A DNA stretch of 64,000 bases, from NCBI RefSeq assembly GCF_028553805.1, contig NZ_CP067140.1, forward strand, positions 1,922,001-1,986,000, written 5' to 3'. Below are positions 45,190-53,710 of the stretch, piece by piece. A model generated the notes under the pieces. It saw nothing but the letters and a program-made list of their open reading frames with translations, was not told the DNA's origin and made no database searches. The stretch comes from Paracoccus saliphilus. Lineage in GTDB: Bacteria > Pseudomonadota > Alphaproteobacteria > Rhodobacterales > Rhodobacteraceae. The translations under genes and the position numbers were made by a program. Each line of letters opens with the position of its first letter. The stretch's first letter is position 1.

Positions 45190-45540
45190 GCAAATGTTAT
45201 TTCCATACAATATCAATATTTTACAAAATCCTTTCCCTAGGCGGAACACCAGTGGGCACCTTATACTGCTTCGCCGTTCAATTTCAGCAATCCATCAAGA
45301 AGCAACTGCTCCATGGCGTAGGCACTTCTATCCTCCGAGCAAATCAGCCAACTTCTTCGACGCTTGGATAGTCGCATCGGTCAGTATTCATCTAACAGGT
45401 ATGTTGCTTTGGAGTCGGCCTCATTCTGACAATTCAATCCATCCAAGATTGTCTTTTGAGTTATGTCAGGATAGATAAGCGAAATTTCGCGTAGTGAGTA
45501 AATCCATCTATCCTGACATACCTATGGAGTTGCTCGTCAC
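45190..45540. other. AT-richer gene-free stretch after the tRNA
   Basis: The sequence directly after the tRNA is clearly richer in A and T than its surroundings (for example AATATCAATATTTTAC). Its short frames look random and none shows a domain. It contains the nested palindrome at 45462-45520. No integrase and no second copy of the tRNA 3' end was found within the window, so it may be the remnant of an island, but that is inference. Confidence 0.5.
45462..45520. repeat. Nested palindrome with 15-bp arms
   Basis: TATGTCAGGATAGAT (45462-45476) is repeated exactly inverted at 45506-45520. The 29-bp spacer contains a second perfect palindrome, GCGAAATTTCGC (45479-45490). It ends 20 bp before the start of a small membrane ORF. 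It could be an operator, an RNA hairpin or the ends of a tiny mobile element. Confidence 0.8.
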
Positions 45541-45855
45541 ATGCATGGTCCACCGCTCTTCGCTGTCGATTTCAAGTTCGCAATTACGCGTCTCGAACTC
45601 GAGCGGGATAAAAAACGCATGCAGAGATTGTGGACCAATATCATTGTCTTGGCTTTCATCGCGCTACTATTCTGGTTCAGCGTAGCCAACATGTCCTACG
45701 ACCACAGCATCATGATCCTGATGAATTTGGCAACATTCGGTTTCCTCATGGATCGAATAAACAGGCTGCACATCAAGTATATAGGAGATCAGCTCAATCT
45801 GCTGATCTGTATCGAACGAAAAGGCTGTGAAGCCTTGGAAATCCAGCAAGCGTAA
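45541..45855 (+). CDS. Small hypothetical membrane protein
   Basis: 104 residues. After a polar N-terminal helix (FKFAITRLELERDKKRMQRL) come two hydrophobic segments, TNIIVLAFIALLFWFSVANM and SIMILMNLATFGFLM, then a soluble C-terminus with ICIERKGCEALE. GGAG lies 11 bases before the ATG, a loose spacing; an internal ATG at 45619 is an alternative. Codon use is less GC-biased than in its neighbours, consistent with the AT-richer DNA around it. No family recognised. It might be real, because the hydrophobic pattern is ordered, but no comparative support is available here. Confidence 0.4.
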   Translation: MHGPPLFAVDFKFAITRLELERDKKRMQRLWTNIIVLAFIALLFWFSVANMSYDHSIMILMNLATFGFLMDRINRLHIKYIGDQLNLLICIERKGCEALEIQQA

Positions 45856-46302
45856 TTTCCGATTCCGTACGGATCGTGCTCCCGAAAACACTCGAATTGG
45901 TAAAACCGCGCTGAACGGACTTGAAATAGCCCGCATGAGGCGGGCTCGATGAAACGACTGAATCGGGAGTTATTGCGAAAACCTGCCCATCTCGCCTTGG
46001 AACGGCATGCTCCCTATGTTTAGTCATGAAAACCGCCAAAGTGGATATCTGGTCTTGGTGAAACTCATATCCGCTGCGGCAAGAGCCTGTCTCTCGCTTC
46101 GCTGGTCAACTTCAACACGCCATATTCGATGCATGAGCCGATTTCCGATGGTTGATCGTCCCTTTCATCAGTGATCGGGCGGCACAGGATCGTGACGCAG
46201 AAGTATTAAAATATGAGTGGAATCTCGGTCTTTGCGTTACCATTTCTATTATGAGGCCTGAATTGCCGCTGATTCTGTCCCTTAACGAATGGTGTGAAGA
46301 AA
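45856..46302. other. Gene-free stretch before prkA
   Basis: About 450 bp with no convincing gene. A 7-bp hairpin AGCCCGC-ATGAG-GCGGGCT lies at 45928-45946, without a T-run. A small minus-strand frame (45794-46039) has no domain. The prkA promoter should be in the right-hand part, but no sigma-54 or ECF motif was recognised. Confidence 0.4.
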
Positions 46303-48237
46303 ATGGAGGTTTTCAACCGTTTCTCAGAAGCTTACGACCGACTGAAGGTCGAGGAAATGTCCCTGCAGGACTATCTGCTTGGATGTCGCGAAGATCCGAG
46401 TCTGCGCGCCACAGCAGCCGAACGGATGATTTCGGCCATCGGGAAACCCGAACTTGTCGATACCAGCCAGGAACAGCGTTTGGGGCGTGTTTTCCTGAAC
46501 CGCACCATCAAGCGCTACCCGGCATTTTCCGAAATGCACGGCGTCGAGGATACGATCGAACGGATCGTCGGCTTCTTCCAGCATGCCAGCCAGGGCCTGG
46601 AAGAGCGAAAGCAGATCCTCTACCTGCTTGGCCCGGTCGGCGGCGGCAAATCCACCATGGCCGAAATCCTCAAGCGCCAGATGGAACAAGAGCCGATCTA
46701 TGTTCTCAAGGCCGGAGATCAGCTTAGCCCGCTATTCGAATCTCCGCTCGGGCTGTTTGATCCTGAACGCTTCGGCGATCTGCTGGAAGACAAGTACAAC
46801 ATCCCCAAGCCCTTGTTGAATTATCCCCTCTCCCCCTGGGGCGTGAAGCGCCTCGAGGAACTGGACGGGGATATCTCGAAATTCACCGTCGCCAAGCTGC
46901 GCCCCTCGATGCTGCGGCAGATATGCGTCGCCAAGACGGAACCCGGAGACGAGAACAACCAGGACGTTTCGGCGCTGACCGGCAAGCTGGATATCCGCCA
47001 ACTCGAACATCTGAGCCAGAACGACCCGGACGCCTATGATTATTCCGGCGGGCTGAACCGGACGACGCAGGGGCTCTTGGAGTTTGTCGAGATGTTCAAG
47101 GCGCCGATCAAGGTGCTGCATCCGCTACTGACCGCGACGCAGGACGGCAGCTACATGGGGACCGAGAATATCGGGGCATTCCCCTATCACGGCATCGTGC
47201 TGGCCCATTCCAACGAAGCCGAGTGGCAGCAATTCAAGTCGAACCGCAATAACGAGGCCTTCCTGGACCGCATCACCGTGGTAAAGGTGCCCTATTGCCT
47301 GCGCGCCACCGAAGAGGCGCAGATCTATGACAAGCTGATCGCCAGCAGCAGCCTCAAGGACGCTTCATGCGCACCCGAAACCCTGCCGATCATGGCGCGG
47401 TTCAGCGTTTTGACCCGCCTGCGCGAACACGAGAACTCGACGCTCTATTCCAAGCTTCGGGTCTATGATGGCGAGAATCTCAAGGACACCGATCCCAAGG
47501 CCAAGTCCATCCAGGAATACCGTGACAAGGCCGGTGTGGATGAGGGCATGACCGGAATCTCGACCCGTTTCGCCTTCAAGGTGCTGTCAGAGACGTTCAA
47601 TCACGACAATACCGAGATCGCGGCGGATCCGGTTCATTTGATGTATGTGCTTGAACAGACCATCCTGCGCGAGCAGTTCCCGGAGGAAACCCAGGGCCGC
47701 TATCTCGAATTCATCAAGACAGAGCTGACTTCACGCTATGCCGAGTTCATCGGCGAGGAGATCCAGAAGGCCTATCTCGAATCCTATTCGGATTACGGTC
47801 AGAACCTGTTCGACCGCTATATCGCCTATGCCGATGCCTGGATCGAGGATCAGGACTACAAGGATCCCGATACCGGCCAGATGTATGATCGCGAAGTGCT
47901 GGAGCAGGAGCTTGAGAAGATCGAGAAACCGGCGGGCATCGCCAATCCCAAGGATTTCCGCAACGAGGTAGTCAAGTTCGTGCTGCGCGCCCGGGCCGAG
48001 AACGAGGGCAAGAATCCCGACTGGCACAAATATGCCAAGCTTCGCCGGGTGATCGAGAAGCGCATGTTCTCGAATGTCGAGGACCTGCTGCCGGTCATCA
48101 GCTTCGGGGCCAAGCGTGACCGGGAGACCGATGCCAAGCACGCGGAATTCGTCGAGCGCATGACCGATCGCGGCTATACCCAAAGCCAGGTCCGGCGGCT
48201 GGTCGAATGGTACATGCGGGTCCGGAAAGCCGGATAG
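46303..48237 (+). CDS. prkA: PrkA-type serine protein kinase/AAA protein
   Basis: 644 residues from ATG 46303, the length of E. coli YeaG; a GTG three codons earlier lacks a ribosome site. A stress- and starvation-linked protein with an AAA domain and an associated kinase-like domain. MEVFNRFSEAYDR and MSLQDYLLGCREDP form the N-terminus, the Walker A is GPVGGGKST near residue 110, and NYPLSPWGVKRLEEL and GLLEFVEMFKAPIKVLHPLLTATQDGSY are family blocks. First gene of a prkA-yeaH-spoVR cluster, followed after 11 bp by the DUF444 gene. The three genes form a conserved operon in many proteobacteria. Confidence 0.96.
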   Translation: MEVFNRFSEAYDRLKVEEMSLQDYLLGCREDPSLRATAAERMISAIGKPELVDTSQEQRLGRVFLNRTIKRYPAFSEMHGVEDTIERIVGFFQHASQGLEERKQILYLLGPVGGGKSTMAEILKRQMEQEPIYVLKAGDQLSPLFESPLGLFDPERFGDLLEDKYNIPKPLLNYPLSPWGVKRLEELDGDISKFTVAKLRPSMLRQICVAKTEPGDENNQDVSALTGKLDIRQLEHLSQNDPDAYDYSGGLNRTTQGLLEFVEMFKAPIKVLHPLLTATQDGSYMGTENIGAFPYHGIVLAHSNEAEWQQFKSNRNNEAFLDRITVVKVPYCLRATEEAQIYDKLIASSSLKDASCAPETLPIMARFSVLTRLREHENSTLYSKLRVYDGENLKDTDPKAKSIQEYRDKAGVDEGMTGISTRFAFKVLSETFNHDNTEIAADPVHLMYVLEQTILREQFPEETQGRYLEFIKTELTSRYAEFIGEEIQKAYLESYSDYGQNLFDRYIAYADAWIEDQDYKDPDTGQMYDREVLEQELEKIEKPAGIANPKDFRNEVVKFVLRARAENEGKNPDWHKYAKLRRVIEKRMFSNVEDLLPVISFGAKRDRETDAKHAEFVERMTDRGYTQSQVRRLVEWYMRVRKAG

Positions 48238-48248
48238 GCGGCGCGGGC

Positions 48249-49565
48249 ATGGCACAGTTCATAGACAGGCGGCTCAACCCCAAGGACCGCAGCCTCGCCA
48301 ACAGGCGGCGCTTTATCCGGCGTGTCCGCGGGGCGGTCAAGAAGGCGGTCGATGCCTCGGTGCAGAAGCGCGGCATCGCCGATGTCGATCGCGGCGAAAA
48401 TGTCACCGTCCCCGGCAGCGACATCCAGGAGCCGAGCTTTCACATCGCACGCGAAGGCGGATTTCGCGAACATGTGCTGCCTGGCAACAGGGCCTACCGG
48501 AAGGGCGACCGCATCGACAAGCCACCGGGCGGTGCGGGCGCGGGCCGCGACGGCGCGCCCGAAGGCGATGGCGAGGACAATTTCCTGTTCGTCCTGTCGC
48601 GCGACGAGTTCCTCGATCTCTTCTTCGAGGATCTGGAACTCCCGGACCTGATCAAGCGCAACATGAAAAGAAGCGAGGCAACGAAGCCACGGCGCTCGGG
48701 GCTGTCAGTCAGCGGGGCGCCCGCCAATCTCAGTGTCCAGCGAACCATGCGCAACTCCATCGGCCGCCGGATAGCCCTGAGACGCCCGAAGAATGAACAT
48801 GTGGACGAGTTGCGGGAAGAGATGCGCGACCTGGAAATGCGGCTCGATCCCGATGACAAGACGGGCTGGGCAAGGCTGGAACGGCTGCGGGCGCGGATCG
48901 ACGCACTTGTGCACCGGCAGAAACGCATCCCCTTCCTCGACCCGCTGGATGTCCGCTATCGCTTTTACGAGAAACAGCCGGAACCAACGGCGAACGCGGT
49001 CATGTTCTGCCTGATGGATGTATCCGCCTCGATGGGCGAGCGCGAGAAGGATCTCGCCAAGCGGTTCTTCACGCTTCTGCACCTGTTCCTGAAACGCCGC
49101 TACGACAAGGTCGATCTGGTCTTCATCCGCCACACGCATCAGGCGCATGAGGTCGACGAAGAGACCTTTTTTCATTCCCGCGAAAGCGGTGGCACCGTGG
49201 TCAGTACCGCCCTGACCGAGATGAAGCGGATCATCCGGGAGCGGTATGCGCCGTCAGACTGGAACATCTATGCCGCGCAGGCATCGGATGGCGAGAACTA
49301 TTCCGGCGACTCGGCCAAATGCATCGAGATCCTGAATAGCGGCTTGATGAAGCTTTGCCAGTATTTCGCCTATGTCGAGATCATCGGCAAGGACGAGGCG
49401 CTGATCCTGACCAATAACGACAACGGCACCGAACTCTGGCGCTCCTATCTGGAGGTCGCGGCGAGCTGGCCGAACTTCGCGCTGAAACGGGTCGCCAAAC
49501 GATCGGATATTTACCCGGTGTTCCGGGAACTCTTCTCGACCGCGACGGAGACATCGGATGGCTGA
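48249..49565 (+). CDS. yeaH: YeaH/YhbH (DUF444) family protein with vWA domain
   Basis: 438 residues. The N-terminal MAQFIDRRLNPKDRSLANRR and FIRRVRGAVKKAV blocks are the family hallmark, followed by a Gly-rich linker with EDNFLFVLSRDEFLDLFFEDLELPDL. The C-terminal third is a von Willebrand A-like domain with the MIDAS start DVSASMG near residue 262, GGTVVSTAL and ASDGENY. Thought to work with PrkA in stress survival; the mechanism is not settled. It starts 11 bp after prkA and overlaps the SpoVR gene by 8 bp. Confidence 0.95.
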   Translation: MAQFIDRRLNPKDRSLANRRRFIRRVRGAVKKAVDASVQKRGIADVDRGENVTVPGSDIQEPSFHIAREGGFREHVLPGNRAYRKGDRIDKPPGGAGAGRDGAPEGDGEDNFLFVLSRDEFLDLFFEDLELPDLIKRNMKRSEATKPRRSGLSVSGAPANLSVQRTMRNSIGRRIALRRPKNEHVDELREEMRDLEMRLDPDDKTGWARLERLRARIDALVHRQKRIPFLDPLDVRYRFYEKQPEPTANAVMFCLMDVSASMGEREKDLAKRFFTLLHLFLKRRYDKVDLVFIRHTHQAHEVDEETFFHSRESGGTVVSTALTEMKRIIRERYAPSDWNIYAAQASDGENYSGDSAKCIEILNSGLMKLCQYFAYVEIIGKDEALILTNNDNGTELWRSYLEVAASWPNFALKRVAKRSDIYPVFRELFSTATETSDG

Positions 49566-51063
49566 GGCGGCAAAAAGCGGTGACCTGCTGTTCGACGGCA
49601 GCGATTGGGATTTCGACACGCTATGGCGAACCTATGACGTGATCGAGGGCATCGCGCGGGATGACCTCGGCCTCGACCTCTATCCCAACCAGATCGAGAT
49701 CATCTCTTCCGAGCAGATGCTTGACGCCTATTCCTCGGTCGGCATGCCGCTGATGTATCACCACTGGTCCTTCGGCAAGCAGTTCATCTTTCACGAGCGC
49801 CAGTATCGCAAGGGCATGCGGGGGCTCGCCTACGAGATCGTCATCAATTCCAGCCCCTGCGTCAGCTATTGCATGGAGGACAACACCATGCCCCTGCAAG
49901 CGCTGGTGATCGCCCATGCGGCCTGCGGGCATAACCATTTCTTCAAGAACAACCACCTGTTCCGGCAATGGACCGATGCCGAGGGCATCCTCGATTACCT
50001 CGACTATGCCCGCGACTTTATCCAGAACTGCGAGGAACGGCATGGGCCAGCCGAAGTCGAGCAATTGCTCGATGCCGCCCATGCGCTCATGCCTGCGAGC
50101 GTGTTTCGCCACCGGCGCCCTCCCACACCGTCGATGCGTGCCGAGAAAGAGCGTGAACGCAAGCGCAGCGAGGAAGCGGAGCGCGCCGTCTATTACCTCT
50201 GGTCAACGCTGGATCGGGGCGACAAGTCGAAGAACAAGACGGAGGAGGTGGAAGAATACAAGTCGAAGATGCACCTGCCCGAAGAGAACATCCTGTATTT
50301 CATCGAATGCTACAGTCCGGCGCTGAAGCCGTGGGAACGGGAAATCCTGCGCATCGTCCGCAATATAGGCCAGTATTTCTATCCTCAGCAGCAGACCAAG
50401 ATCATGAACGAGGGCTGCGCCTGTTTCGTTCACTACCATATCCTCAACAAGCTGCATGAGACGGGCCGCATCACCGATGGCGCGATGCTGGAGATCCTGC
50501 ACAATCATACGAATGTATTAACCCAACCGGTCTTTGACGATCCGCGCTATGGCGGCCTCAACCCATATGCGATCGGCTTCGCGATGATGCGCGACATTCA
50601 GAGGATCTGCCTGGAACCGACCGAGGAGGATCACCGCTGGTTTCCCGACATTGCCGGCTCCCGCGACTGGAGGAATGTGCTCAAGCAGGCGTGGGAGGGT
50701 TACCGCGACGAAAGCTTCGTCCAGCAATTCCTTAGCCCCAAGGTCATCCGCGATTTCCGCATGTTCGCGCTGACCGACGATGCCAGGAACAACTGGTACA
50801 CGGTTTCAGGCATTCACGACGAGTCCGGCTATCAGACCGTCCGGGACACCTTGGAACGGATCGGCGATCTGTCCCTGTCACAACCGATCATACAGGTCGT
50901 CGATGTCGATCTTCTCGGGGACCGGGTGCTGCATCTCCAACATCGCAAGGTCGCAGACATGCCGCTTGATGACGATGATGCCAAGGCCACCTTGGAGCAT
51001 TGCAAGCGCCTGTGGGGCTATGAGGTGAAGCTGACCGAGACCTCGGTGTCTTCCTCCGAATAG
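49558..51063 (+). CDS. SpoVR-family protein
   Basis: 501 residues, like E. coli YcgB. The N-terminal block ARDDLGLDLYPNQIEIISSEQMLDAY, then YHHWSFGKQFIFHERQYRKGMRGLAYEIVINSSPC, GHNHFFKNNHLFRQW and ILRNIGQYFYPQQQTKIMNEGCACFVHYHI-like segments are all conserved in SpoVR. In spore formers it is involved in cortex formation; in non-sporing proteobacteria it joins PrkA and YeaH, with an unknown role. The repeated His and Glu residues hint at a metal site. It overlaps the upstream gene by 8 bp and closes the operon. Confidence 0.95.
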   Translation: MAEAAKSGDLLFDGSDWDFDTLWRTYDVIEGIARDDLGLDLYPNQIEIISSEQMLDAYSSVGMPLMYHHWSFGKQFIFHERQYRKGMRGLAYEIVINSSPCVSYCMEDNTMPLQALVIAHAACGHNHFFKNNHLFRQWTDAEGILDYLDYARDFIQNCEERHGPAEVEQLLDAAHALMPASVFRHRRPPTPSMRAEKERERKRSEEAERAVYYLWSTLDRGDKSKNKTEEVEEYKSKMHLPEENILYFIECYSPALKPWEREILRIVRNIGQYFYPQQQTKIMNEGCACFVHYHILNKLHETGRITDGAMLEILHNHTNVLTQPVFDDPRYGGLNPYAIGFAMMRDIQRICLEPTEEDHRWFPDIAGSRDWRNVLKQAWEGYRDESFVQQFLSPKVIRDFRMFALTDDARNNWYTVSGIHDESGYQTVRDTLERIGDLSLSQPIIQVVDVDLLGDRVLHLQHRKVADMPLDDDDAKATLEHCKRLWGYEVKLTETSVSSSE

Positions 51064-51133
51064 AATCAGCAGGCGGATACTCCACCTGACGCCCAAGCGG
51101 GCATTTCCTTCGAAACCGTTTCATCGATGAATT

Positions 51134-51209
<76 letters not shown>

Positions 51210-51359
51210 ACCGGAGGTCTCGCAACATGTCTCGATCATCTTGCGTGGGGCGTCGTATAGGGGGCTGCAGGCCGGGGTGCAAGCGGAAAATTCGCGGTCA
51301 CCGGATGATTTTTCCGGTCTGAGAAGGAAGCTGTCCGAACTCGTGCGCCATATGAAAAA

Positions 51360-51377
51360 CGGGGCCGAATGGCCCCG
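51360..51377 (-). terminator. Intrinsic terminator of the DoxX gene
   Basis: CGGGGCC (51360-51366) pairs with GGCCCCG (51371-51377) around a GAAT loop; on the minus strand it is followed by TTTTTC. It lies 28 bases past the DoxX stop. Confidence 0.85.
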
Positions 51378-51405
51378 CTCAACAACTCGTTCCGGATAGA
51401 TGATT

Positions 51406-51798
51406 TCAGGTCCGGCCGGCCTTGGCGTCAAGGCTGATCGGGCCGGGTCCGGCAAAGAACAGGTAGAGGAAGATGAAGCAGTAAAGTATCGCTGCATCAC
51501 CGCCATTCAGCGCCGGGAACAGGTTCTGTGGCGCATGAACCATCCAATAGGCGAAGGCCATCAGCCCCGACAGCAGGAACGCCACCGGGCGGGTGAACAG
51601 GCCCAGGATCAGCAGCGCCCCGCCGACCAGTTCCATGATCCCGGCGATCCAGGGCAAGGACATCACCCCCGGGTTCATGTCGCTGGCAGGGAAGCCGAGG
51701 ATCTTCTGCGTGCCATGCGCCATGAAGATCAGTGCCGAGACGATACGCAGCAGGCTGAGCATATAGGGCGAATAGCGCGAAAGGAATTTGAGAGACAT
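51406..51798 (-). CDS. DoxX-family membrane protein
   Basis: 130 residues with four hydrophobic segments, an inner-membrane DoxX protein. LLRIVSALIFMAHGTQKILGFP is the family's first helix, GIMELVGGALLILGLFTRPVAFLLSG the central pair, and FPALNGGDAAILYCFIFLYLFFAGPGPISLD the C-terminus. Function is linked in some bacteria to redox and sulfur or thiosulfate metabolism; unproven here. AAGGAG lies 9 bases before the ATG. A strong terminator follows, so it is probably a single-gene transcript. Confidence 0.92.
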   Translation of the reverse strand: MSLKFLSRYSPYMLSLLRIVSALIFMAHGTQKILGFPASDMNPGVMSLPWIAGIMELVGGALLILGLFTRPVAFLLSGLMAFAYWMVHAPQNLFPALNGGDAAILYCFIFLYLFFAGPGPISLDAKAGRT

Positions 51799-51866
51799 CG
51801 TCGCGTTCTCCTTGCATTCGATGAAAGCGCCCCGGAGCCCAAGCGATACCGGTCTCCGGGTCGGGG

Positions 51867-52187
51867 TTATTCTTCGTCCTTGTCGTCGGCGACGTCGGCG
51901 ATGTCGTCCAGGGACACATCTCCGTCATCGTCGTCGTCTTCGAGCAGGTCATCATCCAGTTCCCCGCTCTCGCTATCCAGTTCCTCGCTGTCGTCGACCA
52001 GATCGGTTTTCTGCTCACGCGAAGATGTCTTTTCGCTGACAAGCGACTTGGTGCGCCCTTCGCTCAGGCTTTCCACAGTCATTTCGCTGCCGCAGGCCGG
52101 GCAGGTCATCGGATCGTTGGTCAGGTCATAGAACCGGGTCGCACAATGCGGGCACAGACGTTTCGTGCCCCATTCCTCTTTGGGCAT
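51867..52187 (-). CDS. TIGR02300 (FYDLN acid) family protein
   Basis: 106 residues. The start EWGTKRLCPHCATRFYDLTNDPMTCPACGS carries the FYDLN motif and two CxxC pairs, a small zinc ribbon of the TIGR02300 family, which I know mainly from alphaproteobacteria. The C-terminal half is extremely acidic, with DDDDDGD near the end, as the family name states. Function unknown. AAGGAG lies before the ATG. It is divergent from the YgjP-like peptidase gene with 86 bp between the starts. Confidence 0.95.
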   Translation of the reverse strand: MPKEEWGTKRLCPHCATRFYDLTNDPMTCPACGSEMTVESLSEGRTKSLVSEKTSSREQKTDLVDDSEELDSESGELDDDLLEDDDDDGDVSLDDIADVADDKDEE

Positions 52188-52273
52188 GGTATTCTCCTTC
52201 CGCCGCGATTAGGGAATTTCGCGATCCCCTGCCACAAGGTCCGGGGGGTGTCAAAGGCTTTCTTCCTGACCGC

Positions 52274-52978
52274 ATGAATGAGGCAAAAGCGGTGACCGAG
52301 ACCATCACGACCTCCAGCGGTTTCCGGATCGCGCTGCGCCGCTCGGCGCGGGCGCGGCGGATGACACTGCGTGTGCCCCGGACGGGCGGGGATCCGGTGC
52401 TGACCCTGCCGCCCCGCATCAGCCTGAGCGAGGGCCGCGCCTTTGCCGAGGCACAGGCCGAATGGCTGCGCCGGGCGACGTCGCGTCAGATCGTGGCGCA
52501 AAAGGTCGACGTCGGAACGCTGCTTCCCGTCGAGGGGCGCCCGCTGCAGGTCACCCCCTTCCCGATCCGCAATGCCCGCATCGAGGGCGCGGCCCTGCTG
52601 ATCCCCGAGAGGCGGCCCGCAGCACCCGTCATACAGGCATTTCTGAAGCATCTGGCGCTGCAGCGCCTTCGTGCCGCCTGTGACGCTTTCGCCACGGTCC
52701 TGGGGCGCGAATACCGTACCATTGCGCTGCGCGACACCAGATCGCGTTGGGGAAGCTGTTCATCGGACGGGCGCCTGATGTTCTCCTGGCGGCTGGCGAT
52801 GGCACCGCCCGAGGTGCTGGACTACGTCGCCGCCCACGAGGTCGCGCATCTGGCCCATATGGATCATTCGCCGCGCTTCTGGGCGCAGGTCGAAACATTG
52901 ATGCCCGGTCACAAGCCATATCGTGACTGGTTGCGCCAGAATGGCAATCAGTTGCTGGCATGGCGATTCCGCGATTGA
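52274..52978 (+). CDS. YgjP-like zinc metallopeptidase
   Basis: 234 residues. The C-terminal half has the zinc site HEVAHLAHMDHSPRFW near residue 185 (HExxH, third ligand His in MDHSPRFW) and upstream RDTRSRWGSCSSDGRLMFSWRLAMAP, the signature of the YgjP-like (SprT/WLM-related) family. The N-terminal RRSARARRMTLRVPR and ISLSEGRAFAEAQAEWL blocks are also typical. Cytoplasmic; role is not established. No strong ribosome site can be seen; the start is the first ATG of the frame. Next to it lies a GntR gene on the same strand. Confidence 0.92.
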   Translation: MNEAKAVTETITTSSGFRIALRRSARARRMTLRVPRTGGDPVLTLPPRISLSEGRAFAEAQAEWLRRATSRQIVAQKVDVGTLLPVEGRPLQVTPFPIRNARIEGAALLIPERRPAAPVIQAFLKHLALQRLRAACDAFATVLGREYRTIALRDTRSRWGSCSSDGRLMFSWRLAMAPPEVLDYVAAHEVAHLAHMDHSPRFWAQVETLMPGHKPYRDWLRQNGNQLLAWRFRD

Positions 52979-52991
52979 CGGCGCTGACGCT

Positions 52992-53001
52992 TGTGATCAC
53001 A
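52992..53001. promoter_or_regulatory. Palindrome TGTGATCACA before the GntR gene
   Basis: A perfect 10-bp palindrome 8 bp upstream of the GntR start, in the form of a GntR/FadR-type half-site pair. It overlaps the expected ribosome site, so binding would block translation initiation or transcription. Autoregulation is inferred. Confidence 0.45.
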
Positions 53002-53009
53002 TAACCGCC

Positions 53010-53654
53010 ATGAATTCTTCCCGCCCCGTCGATCCCGCCGCGCATGAGCGGCTTTACCGCAGCCTGCGCAGCCGCATCATGCTGGGAGAGCTGCCGCCGG
53101 GCCATGCCATGACCCTGCGCGGGCTGGCCCAGGAATATCACATGTCGATGACCCCCGCGCGCGAGGCGGTGCGGCGGCTGGTGGCCGAAGGGGCGCTGAC
53201 GCTCTCCGGCTCGGGCCGGATCTCGACGCCGGAACTGTCGGATGAGCGTATCGAGGAACTGGCCGCAATGCGCGCCCTGCTCGAGCCGGAACTGGCCGCC
53301 CGCGCCCTGCCCCGTGCCCATTTCGCGCTGATCGACCGGCTGGCCATGATGAATGCGCAGATCGGGGACGCGGTCGAGCGTCACGACGCAATCGGCTATA
53401 TCCGCTGTAACCTGGATTTTCACCGGATGCTTTACCTGCGGGCGCAGGCGCCTCTGATGCTGGCCATGCTGGAAACGATCTGGCTGCAACTCGGTCCGAC
53501 GATGCGGCAGCTTTATGGCCGCGTCCGCCGCAACGAGCCGCCTCGCCATCACCGGATGATCCTGGCCGCGTTGCGCGCCGGGGATGAACCCGCCCTGCGC
53601 CTTGCCATCCGCGCCGATGTGACCCATGGATTGCGGCACCTGACGGCGGGGTAA
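53010..53654 (+). CDS. GntR-family (FCD) transcriptional regulator
   Basis: 214 residues from ATG 53010. The N-terminal winged helix is HERLYRSLRSRIMLGELPPGHAMTLRGLAQEYHMSMTPAREAVRRLVAEGALTL, the GntR pattern. The C-terminal helical FCD domain (ERIEELAAMRALLEPELAARA, DLDFHRMLY-like NLDFHRMLY, HHRMILAALRAGDEPALRLAIRADV) holds the Asp and His residues that bind metal and small acids. It lies 56 bp before gnd in the same direction, so a link to gluconate or other sugar-acid metabolism is reasonable but not shown. Weak ribosome site. Confidence 0.92.
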   Translation: MNSSRPVDPAAHERLYRSLRSRIMLGELPPGHAMTLRGLAQEYHMSMTPAREAVRRLVAEGALTLSGSGRISTPELSDERIEELAAMRALLEPELAARALPRAHFALIDRLAMMNAQIGDAVERHDAIGYIRCNLDFHRMLYLRAQAPLMLAMLETIWLQLGPTMRQLYGRVRRNEPPRHHRMILAALRAGDEPALRLAIRADVTHGLRHLTAG

Positions 53655-53710
53655 GCAAGCGGGCAAGACCGCCGGGGAAAACAGACATCACGATGAAAGG
53701 CGAAAACATC

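Noticed and set aside
45794..46039. 81-codon minus-strand frame in the AT-richer stretch
   Set aside because: No ribosome site, no domain, overlaps the more plausible plus-strand membrane ORF.
46152..46727. 191-codon frame overlapping the prkA start
   Set aside because: Its sequence becomes an out-of-frame reading of prkA; no domain of its own.
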